Assembly (NCBI GenBank): GCA_949502025.1
Contig: CATBCG010000087.1
Span: forward strand, 1-64,000
Origin: MGBC131033 sp910585655
GTDB lineage: Bacteria > Bacillota > Clostridia > Lachnospirales > Lachnospiraceae
Reading direction: 5' to 3'
Length of the DNA: 64,000 nucleotides
Numbering within the stretch: the first letter of the stretch is position 1; each line of letters begins with the position of its first letter. The notes beneath the pieces are model-generated. The model did no database searches. It was not told the origin of the DNA and saw only the letters and a program-made list of their open reading frames with translations. The position numbers were made by a program, and so were the translations under genes. Shown here piece by piece: positions 42,779 to 50,325 of the stretch.

Positions 42779-42920
42779 TTATAACTTTTTTTCTATTGGT
42801 AAAGCTTCCTAAAATTTTTATAACTGAGCGTATAAAAAGCGCGATATTTTAGGAATTATAGAAATTTTCATGAAAAAACAGAGAAAAAATATTATAACAG
42901 GAACGTTTGTGCGATAGGAA

Positions 42921-42949
42921 TAGACTTTTTAGAAACGGTATGCTATACT
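42921..42949 (+). promoter_or_regulatory. rarA promoter
   Basis: TAGACT (42921-42926) and TATACT (42944-42949) are separated by 17 bases. Confidence 0.6.
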
Positions 42950-43008
42950 GGGAGTACTTTGGGATTGGAATTGACTTCTGTAATCAGGAAAGGAAGTGAA
43001 CGACCATT

Positions 43009-44325
43009 ATGGAGCAATTATCCTTGTTTGATACCGGAAGGACGGCTACTCCGTTGGCAGACCGGCTTCGTCCGGCGTCGTTAGAGGAATTTATCGGACA
43101 GACGCATTTGCTCGGAGAAGGAAAAGTGCTACGAAAGCTGATTGCCCAGGATCAGATTCCTTCGATGATCTTTTGGGGACCGCCGGGAGTAGGGAAGACC
43201 ACCTTGGCAAGTATCATTGCCCACCGGACGCATGCAGATTTTGTTACGTTCAGCGCCGTGACCAGCGGCATCAAAGAGATCCGGGAGGTCATGAACCGGG
43301 CGGAGGGAAGCCGTCAGCTAGGGCAGAAAACACTGGTTTTTATCGACGAGATTCACCGTTTTAACAAAGCGCAGCAGGACGCGTTTCTTCCTTATGTAGA
43401 AAAGGGAAGCATTACGTTAATCGGAGCGACGACGGAAAATCCTTCTTTTGAAATCAATGCCGCGCTGCTCTCCCGCTGTAAGGTATTTGTCTTAAAGGAG
43501 TTGTCCGAGGAGGATTTGCTGGTACTGTTACAGCGGGCGCTTACCAGTCAGCAGGGATTTGGCTATTTAAACGTAGAGATTTCCGAAGATTTGCTGGCTG
43601 TGATTGCCGGATTTGCCAACGGAGATGCCAGGACGGCGCTCAATACTCTGGAAATGGCAGTGACGAACGGCGAGATTGCAATGGAAAAAACGACGGTTAC
43701 AAAAGAAATTTTGGAGCAATGTATCAGCAGGAAGTCTTTGCTTTATGATAAAAAGGGAGAGGAACATTACAATCTGATCTCTGCGCTTCACAAATCCATG
43801 CGCAACAGCGACCCGGACGCAGCGGTTTATTGGCTGGCGCGAATGTTAGAAGCAGGAGAGGATCCGCTCTACGTGGCAAGACGGCTGATCCGCTTTGCCA
43901 GCGAGGATATCGGTATTGCAGACAGCCAGGCTCTGCCCTTGGCGGTAGCCGCCTACCAGGCAAGTCATTTTAACGGGATGCCGGAGTGCAGCGTCAATCT
44001 GGCACAGGCAGTCGTCTATTTGTCGATGGCACCCAAATCAAACGCTCTTTATATGGCGTATGAAGCCTGTAAAAAGGACGCGCTCGAACAACTGGCAGAA
44101 CCGGTGCCGTTGCAGCTTCGTAACGCCCCGACCGGGCTGATGAAGGAACTACACTACGGTGAGGGCTACCAATACGCCCACGACACCGAGGCGAAGTTGG
44201 CGAAAATGGACTGCCTGCCGGAATCCCTCCTTCATCGCCGCTATTACCAGCCTACCGAAGAAGGCGCTGAAAAGGCGGTAAAAGAGCGGTTAGAAGAAGT
44301 CAGACGGTGGAAACAAGAAAAATAA
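43009..44325 (+). CDS. rarA: Replication-associated recombination protein A (MgsA/RarA AAA ATPase)
   Basis: A 438-residue AAA+ ATPase related to clamp loaders that acts at stalled replication forks. The N terminus PLADRLRPASLEEFIGQTHLLGEGK is diagnostic of the RarA/MgsA/WRNIP1 group. Walker A GPPGVGKTT is near residue 53, Walker B VFIDEIHRFNKAQQDAFLP near 112, sensor-1 GATTENPSFE near 138. The C-terminal tetramerisation region contains RMLEAGEDPLYVARRLIRFASEDIG. GGAAAGGAAGTG precedes the ATG. An ABC-F gene follows after 25 bases and may be co-transcribed. Confidence 0.96.
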   Translation: MEQLSLFDTGRTATPLADRLRPASLEEFIGQTHLLGEGKVLRKLIAQDQIPSMIFWGPPGVGKTTLASIIAHRTHADFVTFSAVTSGIKEIREVMNRAEGSRQLGQKTLVFIDEIHRFNKAQQDAFLPYVEKGSITLIGATTENPSFEINAALLSRCKVFVLKELSEEDLLVLLQRALTSQQGFGYLNVEISEDLLAVIAGFANGDARTALNTLEMAVTNGEIAMEKTTVTKEILEQCISRKSLLYDKKGEEHYNLISALHKSMRNSDPDAAVYWLARMLEAGEDPLYVARRLIRFASEDIGIADSQALPLAVAAYQASHFNGMPECSVNLAQAVVYLSMAPKSNALYMAYEACKKDALEQLAEPVPLQLRNAPTGLMKELHYGEGYQYAHDTEAKLAKMDCLPESLLHRRYYQPTEEGAEKAVKERLEEVRRWKQEK

Positions 44326-44350
44326 AAAAACTTAAAATAAGGAGCCAACA

Positions 44351-45931
44351 ATGTTACAAATTCGGAATTTATCTATGGTGCATACAAAGGATCTGCACCC
44401 GATTGTAGAGCATTTTACCTATAGTTTAAACCCTGGTGACAAGGCGGTGTTAATCGGGGAGGAAGGAAATGGAAAATCGACGCTTTTGCGGCTGATCTAT
44501 GACAGTCGCTTAGTCGAGGATTATATCGAATGGGAGGGAGAGATCGTTTATCCTGGTCTGCGGCTGGGGTATCTGGCGCAGGAGCTGCCTGCCGATCAAA
44601 AAGAGCGGAGTGTGATGGAGTTTTTATCCGACCGACCGCAGTTTTATGAAAAGACGCCAAAGGAGCTGGGGCAGATAGCGGCGGAGCTGGGTGTGCCGCT
44701 CGAATTGTTTTATTCCGAGCAGAAGATGGGGACGCTTTCGGGCGGAGAAAAAGTAAAGATTCAGATAGCGGGAATCCGTTTAGAGGAGCCGGATGTGTTG
44801 CTCTTAGACGAGCCATCTAACGATATTGATTTGGAGACTCTTGCCTGGCTGGAGCGTTTTATTAAAGAAAGTCGGGAACCAGTGTTGTTTGTTTCCCATG
44901 ATGAGTTATTGATTGAACGAACTGCTACCGTGATCATTCATTTGGAGCAGTTACGGCGGAAAACCGTTCCTCGCCATACGATTGCCCGAATGCCCTATAA
45001 ACAATATATCAAAGAGCGGCAGAGCCAATTTGCTCATCAGGAACAGGTGGCAAGAAAGGAAAGGAGCGATTACGAAAAGCAGATGGAAAAGTTCCGTCAA
45101 ATCCGGCAACGGGTAGAGCATGAGCAAAATGTGATTACCAGACAAAACCCGGCAGGCGGCAGGTTGCTAAAGAAGAAAATGCACGCCGTACAGTCGATGG
45201 GACAACGCTTTGAGAGAGAACGGGAAAATATGACGGAGCTTCCGGAAGAGGAAGAAGCTATTTTTTCCAAAATTTCGGCAAAAGAAGAACTGCCGAACGG
45301 AAAGCAGATCTTACAACTAGAGCTGCCGGAGCTGCGGCAGGGAGAACGGATTTTGGCTAGAAATATTTTCCTGCGGTTAAGGGGACCAGAAAAAATCTGT
45401 ATTGTCGGAAAAAACGGCGTCGGGAAAACGACATTGCTGCGGGAGATTGCCAGGCTGCTTTTGGAACGGACGGATCTTCAGGCGGACTATATGCCGCAGG
45501 ATTATGAGGAATTGTTTTACCGGCGGGAGAAAGAGGCAGGAAAGGAACTGACTCCGGTGGAATTTTTGGCAAAAACCTGGGAAAAAGAGGAGCTTACCCG
45601 TATTCGTACTTATCTGGGCAGTATGAAATATACGGCGGATGAAATGGAACACAGCGTAACCGAGCTTTCCGGCGGACAGAAAGCCAAACTGTTGTTTTTA
45701 GGAATGAGTATGAACGGGAGCAATGTTTTGGTATTAGACGAGCCTACTCGGAATTTCTCGCCACTTTCCGGTCCGGTGATTCGGAGGATTTTAAAGGAAT
45801 TTAACGGCTGTATTATCAGTATTTCCCACGACCGGAAGTATATCGGAGAGGTATGCGACCGGGTATACCGCCTGACGGAAAACGGACTGGAAGAAACGGA
45901 GAAGGAGAAAACAGAAACAGGGCAGGAATGA
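44351..45931 (+). CDS. ABC-F family ATPase (ribosome-acting, possible antibiotic-resistance type)
   Basis: A 526-residue soluble protein with two nucleotide-binding domains and no membrane part. NBD1: Walker A GEEGNGKST (about residues 36-44), signature LSGGEKVKI (about 134), Walker B VLLLDEPSNDIDL (about 149-161). A charged inter-domain linker of about 90 residues (P-site-tRNA interaction motif region) follows, then NBD2: GKNGVGKTT, LSGGQKAKL and VLVLDEPTRNFSPLSGP. The NFSPLSGP sequence in place of NHLD is the variant seen in Vga/Lsa/Msr-like and related Clostridial ABC-F proteins that act on the ribosome and can relieve antibiotic inhibition. AAGGAGCC precedes the ATG. Whether it gives resistance cannot be told from sequence. 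Confidence 0.88.
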   Translation: MLQIRNLSMVHTKDLHPIVEHFTYSLNPGDKAVLIGEEGNGKSTLLRLIYDSRLVEDYIEWEGEIVYPGLRLGYLAQELPADQKERSVMEFLSDRPQFYEKTPKELGQIAAELGVPLELFYSEQKMGTLSGGEKVKIQIAGIRLEEPDVLLLDEPSNDIDLETLAWLERFIKESREPVLFVSHDELLIERTATVIIHLEQLRRKTVPRHTIARMPYKQYIKERQSQFAHQEQVARKERSDYEKQMEKFRQIRQRVEHEQNVITRQNPAGGRLLKKKMHAVQSMGQRFERERENMTELPEEEEAIFSKISAKEELPNGKQILQLELPELRQGERILARNIFLRLRGPEKICIVGKNGVGKTTLLREIARLLLERTDLQADYMPQDYEELFYRREKEAGKELTPVEFLAKTWEKEELTRIRTYLGSMKYTADEMEHSVTELSGGQKAKLLFLGMSMNGSNVLVLDEPTRNFSPLSGPVIRRILKEFNGCIISISHDRKYIGEVCDRVYRLTENGLEETEKEKTETGQE

Positions 45932-46060
45932 CATATTTTTCTGTAAAATCTGTGCGTTCCGTACATGGGCAAAAGAGAGTGGTTGTGCTAGAGTAAAAAG
46001 GACAAAGGACAGGCAGAAAAAGATATATAAAAACATAAAAAAGAAAAGGAGAGAAGAACC

Positions 46061-46882
46061 ATGGCACTGGTACATTTTAATTTTGAAAGTCAATATTTAC
46101 AGGGGAATACGGATGTCAATATCATCCTGCCGGACAAAGCCAGAGCGCTTTCCCCAAAGGAGTTTTATGGTTCCGGTAAGAAATATAAGGTACTTTGGCT
46201 GCTGCATGGAACGTTCGGAGATTATACCGACTGGATTCGGAAGAGCAACATTGAGCTGTATGCCTGTGAAAAGGATTTGATTGTAGTCATGCCGAGCGCG
46301 TTAAACAGCAATTATTCCAACTGGGATACCATGATTGGATATCATATGTTTGACTATCTGACCGAAGAACTGATGCCGATTATTTATAACTGGTTCCCGG
46401 CTTCGGACAAGCGCGAGGATAATTTTATCGCAGGATTGTCTATGGGCGGAGGCGGAACCATCAAATATGCCGTCAACCATCCGGATAAGTTTGCTGCTGC
46501 TGCTATTTTATCTTCTGCACCGCGTAACTTTGACCATATTGATATGGAAAGCACCGATCCGAAGATGCAGCGTCAGATTACCAGTGTGAAAAATGCAGGC
46601 GGTTTGGAGAAGTATGTCAATTCCTATGAAAATAGCTGGAAGATCTTAAAGGAATTAAGCGGCACCGGAAAGCTGCCGAAGCTTTATTTTGCCTGTGGGA
46701 AAAATGATTTCCTTTATGATATGTATGAGGAATTCAAAGAATATGCCAAGAGCATCAATCTTGAAGCGACCTTTGAGGAAATCGAAGGCTATACCCATGA
46801 ATGGCGCTTCTGGGATTTGACGATTCAGCATGCTTTAACGTTTTTTGGTTTAGAGAAACGGGATGCAGGGAATCCGTTTTAA
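46061..46882 (+). CDS. Esterase family protein (EstA/tributyrin esterase type)
   Basis: A 273-residue alpha/beta hydrolase of the Esterase_D-like family. The oxyanion region WLLHGTFGDYTDWIR is near residue 45, the nucleophile is in AGLSMGGGGTI (Ser about 127), a catalytic Asp in FACGKNDFLY (about 213) and His in EGYTHEWRFWD (about 247). No signal peptide. GAAAAGGAGAG precedes the ATG. Relatives hydrolyse short-chain esters or S-formylglutathione, and some are feruloyl/acetyl esterases. It stands alone between the ABC-F and NUDIX genes. Confidence 0.9.
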   Translation: MALVHFNFESQYLQGNTDVNIILPDKARALSPKEFYGSGKKYKVLWLLHGTFGDYTDWIRKSNIELYACEKDLIVVMPSALNSNYSNWDTMIGYHMFDYLTEELMPIIYNWFPASDKREDNFIAGLSMGGGGTIKYAVNHPDKFAAAAILSSAPRNFDHIDMESTDPKMQRQITSVKNAGGLEKYVNSYENSWKILKELSGTGKLPKLYFACGKNDFLYDMYEEFKEYAKSINLEATFEEIEGYTHEWRFWDLTIQHALTFFGLEKRDAGNPF

Positions 46883-46982
46883 AGATCTATTTATATAGAA
46901 GAAACTCGGACAGGCGGCGGATAGCCGCCTGTTTAAACGTATAAAAACGAGAAGAAAGAAGGATGCAGGAGGGAAAAGCGGC

Positions 46983-47474
46983 ATGAGCGGCAAAAAAGAA
47001 CTGACGACGTTATGTTATATCGAGCGGGACGACGCCTATCTGATGCTTCATCGGGTCAAGAAGAAGCAGGATGTCAACCAGGATAAATGGATTGGGGTCG
47101 GCGGGCATTTTGAAGAAGGGGAGAGTCCGGAGGATTGTCTGCTGCGCGAGGTAAAGGAAGAGACAGGGCTGACACTGACACACTGGCGTTTCCGGGGACT
47201 GATTACCTTTTGCTTTCAGAAAGCGGAAGAACCGCCGATGTGTGAATATATGAGTCTCTATACGGCGGATGGTTTTGAAGGAGATCTGACGGATTGTGAT
47301 GAGGGAACGCTTGAATGGGTTCCGAAACAAAGGATTGCAGAGCTAGAGCTATGGGAGGGCGATCGGATTTTTTTCCGACTTTTAGAGGAGGATGCTCCGT
47401 TTTTTTCTCTGAAATTAAGCTATATAGGGGATCGGTTAATAGAAGCAGTATTGGATGGAAAGCCGCTGTTTTAG
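46983..47474 (+). CDS. NUDIX hydrolase (8-oxo-dGTP diphosphatase-like)
   Basis: A 163-residue pyrophosphohydrolase. The complete Nudix box occupies residues 41-63: G41-x5-E47-x7-R55-E56-V57-x-E59-E60-x-G62-L63. The protein starts ELTTLCYIERDDAYLMLHRV and includes DKWIGVGGHFE, typical of the MutT/YtkD-like group that sanitises oxidised nucleotides. GCAGGAGGG precedes the ATG. No partner genes are obvious. Confidence 0.92.
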   Translation: MSGKKELTTLCYIERDDAYLMLHRVKKKQDVNQDKWIGVGGHFEEGESPEDCLLREVKEETGLTLTHWRFRGLITFCFQKAEEPPMCEYMSLYTADGFEGDLTDCDEGTLEWVPKQRIAELELWEGDRIFFRLLEEDAPFFSLKLSYIGDRLIEAVLDGKPLF

Positions 47475-47527
47475 CGGGTTTAAGCCGAATCAGGACAAGA
47501 ATTATTAGTAAAAGATTAAAAAAGTAC

Positions 47528-47556
47528 TTGCAATTTTTACAAAACTGCGCTATACT
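47528..47556 (+). promoter_or_regulatory. Promoter of the SleB-type hydrolase gene
   Basis: TTGCAA (47528-47533) and TATACT (47551-47556) are separated by 17 bases. Confidence 0.72.
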
Positions 47557-47606
47557 TGTTACGAAATTGTTAATTAGATATTAAAAAACGTAACAGGAGT
47601 AGAATC

Positions 47607-48557
47607 ATGAAAAAGAAAGTATTGTTGCTGGCGATTGTTGCATTGATGTTGACGGTGTTTGATTCTGTACCGGCTTATGCTAAAGAAGCAGGCGTAGCAG
47701 GAAGGGAAGAAAAAGAAGCTTTTGAGGCAGACGTAAATGCAGTAAGCGGCGGAGCAGTGGCGATGGGAGAAAACGGAGCAGAGACCGGAGAGGACGCTGC
47801 TATGGATAAAGAGCAAGAGACACAGACAGAAGCAGATAAGACAGAAGAAGAAAAAGAGACCGTAAAAGACAGCCAAAAGGACGAGGCTGAAAAAGAGAAA
47901 GAAAACGAGAAGGACGATAAAAAAGACAAAGAAGAGAAAGACGACAAAGAGAAAAAAGACGACAAAGACGATAAGAAAGAAGACAAAGACAAAAAGGACG
48001 ACAAAGAGAAAAAAGACGACAAAGACGATAAGAAAGAAGACAAAGATAGCAAGGACGAGAAAGACAGCAAAGACAAAAAGGACAATAAAAAAGACGACAA
48101 AGAGAAAAAAGAGGAGAAAAAGGAATCCTACAGTAAGGCTGATCTGAAATTGTTGGCTTGTCTGATTTATACAGAGGCAGGGAATCAGTCTTATAAGGGC
48201 AAATTGGCGGTAGGCAACGTCGTAATGAACCGTGTAAAATCAAACCAGTTTCCGAACAACATTGAGGATGTCGTATACCAGAGCGCGTATAGTCGTTCTT
48301 ATGGAAGAAGGATTTATCAGTTCTCCGTAGCTTCCCCATCCGTTGGGACGCTTAAAAAAGCTTTAAGCGTCTATGGAAAAAGAAAGGGAGCCGCAGAGAT
48401 TAAGATGGAAAAAGAATGTATTAAGGCAGCGAAGGCAGTGTTAGAAGGAAAGGATGCGTTTGACGGAAAAAATTACTTGTTCTTCTGCCGTTACAGCAGC
48501 AGCCTGGCTTCCCGTAGAAGCGGCGTAAAGCTTGGAGCGCATTATTTCTACAAATAA
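47607..48557 (+). CDS. Secreted SleB/CwlJ-type cell wall hydrolase with charged linker
   Basis: A 316-residue exported protein. Signal peptide: MKKKVLLLAIVALMLTVFDS with probable cleavage after AYA (about residue 25). Residues about 70-172 are a low-complexity linker made of Lys, Asp and Glu (KKDDKEKKDDKDD-like). The C-terminal Hydrolase_2 domain (about 173-316) has YSKADLKLLACLIYTEAGNQ with the catalytic Glu, GKLAVGNVVMNRV and the C-terminal KNYLFFCRY, as in spore cortex-lytic SleB/CwlJ enzymes. It probably cleaves spore or vegetative peptidoglycan. AACAGGAG precedes the ATG, and the first copy of a strong terminator-type hairpin follows. Confidence 0.9.
   Translation: MKKKVLLLAIVALMLTVFDSVPAYAKEAGVAGREEKEAFEADVNAVSGGAVAMGENGAETGEDAAMDKEQETQTEADKTEEEKETVKDSQKDEAEKEKENEKDDKKDKEEKDDKEKKDDKDDKKEDKDKKDDKEKKDDKDDKKEDKDSKDEKDSKDKKDNKKDDKEKKEEKKESYSKADLKLLACLIYTEAGNQSYKGKLAVGNVVMNRVKSNQFPNNIEDVVYQSAYSRSYGRRIYQFSVASPSVGTLKKALSVYGKRKGAAEIKMEKECIKAAKAVLEGKDAFDGKNYLFFCRYSSSLASRRSGVKLGAHYFYK
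47878..48120 (+). repeat. Low-complexity coding repeat (Lys/Asp/Glu)
   Basis: GACAAAGA/GAAAAAAGA-type units, including a nearly exact duplicated 48-base block (about 47938-47985 and 48001-48048), encode the charged linker of the SleB-type protein. Confidence 0.85.
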
Positions 48558-48621
48558 GATAGAAACCGGGCGTTGATAAGATGACCGACAGACATGTCAG
48601 CACGTAATAGAAAATATACAC

Positions 48622-48652
48622 AAAAAGAATTCCACTTTGTGGAATTCTTTTT
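48622..48652. terminator. Bidirectional-type terminator after the SleB-type gene
   Basis: A 14-bp perfect stem, AAAAAGAATTCCAC (48622-48635) with its complement at 48639-48652, loop TTT, T-run at the end. It is identical in sequence to the last hairpin of the repeat that follows. Confidence 0.9.
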
Positions 48653-48790
48653 CATATGATAGGAAAGTTCTCCGAACTTCCCTATCATACAAAAGCCCTC
48701 CGGGGGATGCGCACTCGCGCGCATGGAAGATGTTGCCGTTCGGCAACCGCGCTCGGCGCGAGAATTCCACTTTGTGGAATTCTTTTTCAT
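48622..48790 (+). repeat. Interspersed hairpin repeat, copy B (complete)
   Basis: A chain of consecutive stem-loops: terminator hairpin (48622-48652); a 16-bp hairpin with one mismatch (48655-48670 with 48674-48689); CCCTCCGGGGG; ATGCGC/GCGCAT; GTTGCC/GGCAAC; CGCGC/GCGCG; then a second copy of the AGAATTCCACTTTGTGGAATTC terminator (48761-48787). A frame of 62 codons (48637-48825) runs through it but has no coding character. It lies between the SleB-type and DUF2225 genes. Confidence 0.9.
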
Positions 48791-48914
48791 TTCAGGGTTT
48801 TCTAATCCGGAAAAATGTGCTATGATAGTAAAAGATTATGACAATAAGAAACGGCGCCAAAGACGCAGCACTGCGATCGGCAGCCGGAACAGAAAGTGGA
48901 GATGGAGAAAAATT

Positions 48915-49715
48915 ATGGCAGATATGTTTACAAGCCTGGAACTGCTCGGACGGGGGAAGCTGTTTGAGCCGGATAAAAAGGAACGGGAGGGAGCGGAAGC
49001 GGAAGCGGCGCTTTTGTTTGAAAAGACCTATGAATGTCCTTGCTGTGGAAAGGAGTTTAAAGCCAAAACGGTTCGTTCCGGAAAGACCAAGCTGATTTCA
49101 ACGGATTCGGATTTAAGACCGCGCTATCAACAGCTAGACAGTCTAAAGTACGATGCGATAGCCTGTCCGCACTGTGGTTATGCAGCTCTAAGCCGTTTTT
49201 TTATGGATTTGACATCGATACAAAGAAAATATGTCCAAGATAATATTACCCCTAATTTCAAAGGAATTAAGGAGGAACGGATACCAGGGATTTATACATA
49301 TGAGGATGCCTTAAACCGTCACAAACTGGCGTTGTTAGGAACAATGGTAAGACGTTCTTTGGCAAGCGAGCAGGCATATACCTGCTTAAAAATCGCCTGG
49401 CTGCTTCGAGGAAAGGAAGAAAATCTGGCAGAAGAAGAAGGGCAGGAAGCAGCTAGGACGCAGTTAAAGGAAAAGGAAGCAGAACTGATTGATACTTCTT
49501 ATAATGGTTTTTCCCAGGCTTTTTCGAGAGAGGAATTTCCGATGTGCGGTATGGACGAGTATACGACGGAGTTGTTGATGGCTGATTTGGCTAGGCGCTC
49601 CGGGAAAAAGGAAGAATCTGCCCGCTGGATTTCTACGATTTTGGTAGCAAGGGAATGCAATGACCGGATCAAAAATAAGGCACGGGAAGTGAAGGAATTG
49701 TTAGACGCAGAGTAG
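48915..49715 (+). CDS. DUF2225 family protein
   Basis: A 266-residue soluble protein. Two zinc-ribbon-like Cys pairs, CPCC (about residues 41-44) and CPHC (about 84-87), lie in the N-terminal part, followed by RFFMDLTSIQRKYVQDNI and a helical TPR-like region (TMVRRSLASEQAYTCLKIAW and KLALL) to the end. This is the DUF2225 family of Firmicutes, of unknown function. The frame is open upstream into the repeat, but ATG 48915 (MADMFTSLELLG) with GGAGATGGAG upstream is the sound start. A terminator follows. Confidence 0.85.
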   Translation: MADMFTSLELLGRGKLFEPDKKEREGAEAEAALLFEKTYECPCCGKEFKAKTVRSGKTKLISTDSDLRPRYQQLDSLKYDAIACPHCGYAALSRFFMDLTSIQRKYVQDNITPNFKGIKEERIPGIYTYEDALNRHKLALLGTMVRRSLASEQAYTCLKIAWLLRGKEENLAEEEGQEAARTQLKEKEAELIDTSYNGFSQAFSREEFPMCGMDEYTTELLMADLARRSGKKEESARWISTILVARECNDRIKNKAREVKELLDAE

Positions 49716-49724
49716 CAGTTAGAG

Positions 49725-49778
49725 AAGCTGTTGCATCCATGATTAGGAAATCAAGGATAAGGATGCGGCAGCTTTTTT
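49725..49778 (+). terminator. Rho-independent terminator of the DUF2225 gene
   Basis: A 14-bp stem with G-U pairs (49725-49738 with 49761-49774) is followed by a T-run. Confidence 0.85.
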
Positions 49779-49780
49779 CA

Positions 49781-49945
49781 TAGGATAGGAAAGTTCTCCG
49801 AACTTCCCTATCCTACAAAAAGCCCTCCGGGGGATGCGCACTCGCGCGCATGGAAGATGTTGCCGTTCGGCAACCGCGCTTGGCGCGAGAATTCCACTTT
49901 GTGGAATTCTTTTTCATATAATAGGAAAGTTCTCCGAACTTCTTT
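49781..49945 (+). repeat. Interspersed hairpin repeat, copy C (complete, with partial second unit)
   Basis: Nearly identical to copy B from its second hairpin onward: TAGGATAGGAAAGTTC (49781-49796) with its complement at 49800-49815, the same GC hairpins, and the terminal AGAATTCCAC/GTGGAATTCT terminator (49888-49914). A second unit starts directly after the T-run (ATAATAGGAAAGTTCTCCGA, 49919 onward) and breaks off at CTTCTTTTTCAC. The outermost stem differs from copy B by a paired change (T-A to G-C). Confidence 0.9.
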
Positions 49946-50078
49946 TTCACAGTTTGGCTTTAGGAAAAGCAAATGGACGTACAAACAAATGTTTACATTA
50001 CTTTATTATCTATGACGAAGAAAACAACTGTTTGAACCTTTTTTTATAAACAAAATGTATAGAAATAAAAATAAATAG

Positions 50079-50107
50079 TTGCATTATTTGTATAGAAATG
50101 ATATAAT
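50079..50107 (+). promoter_or_regulatory. opp operon promoter
   Basis: TTGCAT (50079-50084) and a perfect TATAAT (50102-50107) are separated by exactly 17 bases. Transcription would start near 50114, giving a leader of about 210 bases. Confidence 0.82.
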
Positions 50108-50201
50108 AGCATTACATACAAAAACGACAGCTTTAGAGAAACCGTTTCATGGCTTATAACCGAGAGGAGTTTTACGGGAAAGTTAAAAACGATTTTATTG
50201 T

Positions 50202-50297
50202 ATTTTGTATGCGCGGAAAAAACGGTAGCAAGCTACCCGCGGGAGCCAGGAGAGGAGAAGCAAAAACTCAACTGTTCCCGAAGCCGCATTATAAAAT
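50202..50297 (+). promoter_or_regulatory. Structured leader RNA before the oligopeptide-binding gene (unassigned)
   Basis: The leader can fold as a three-way junction: closing stem 50202-50216 with 50284-50297 (ATTTT, TA, TGCG and GG paired, small bulges), an inner hairpin GGTAGC/GCTACC (50224-50229 with 50232-50237) with a two-base loop that would open to four, and CGGGA/TCCCG (50240-50244 with 50276-50280). The ribosome site AGAGGAGG starts 14 bases after the closing stem. I do not recognise a known riboswitch class. The same stretch is open in the downstream frame, so an N-terminal extension cannot be wholly excluded. Confidence 0.45.
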
Positions 50298-50325
50298 ATC
50301 GCGAGTGAAGCGAGAGGAGGTTTTC

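Noticed and set aside
47675..48100. Minus-strand frame of 141 codons rich in Ser and Leu opposite the SleB-type gene
   Set aside because: It is the antisense image of the GA-rich Lys/Asp/Glu linker; no ribosome site and no sensible composition.
47878..48120. Regularly repeated DNA that might suggest a CRISPR array
   Set aside because: Repeats are adjoining, in frame and low-complexity, with no unique spacers; no cas genes are present in the window.
48637..48825. A 62-codon frame inside hairpin repeat copy B that could be annotated as a small protein
   Set aside because: It is made of hairpin arms and the terminator, lacks a ribosome site and is not kept open to the same end in copy C.
50149..50325. 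N-terminal extension of OppA from the ATG at 50149
   Set aside because: It would place 59 residues before a complete lipoprotein signal peptide; the ATGs at 50326/50329 follow AGAGGAGG.
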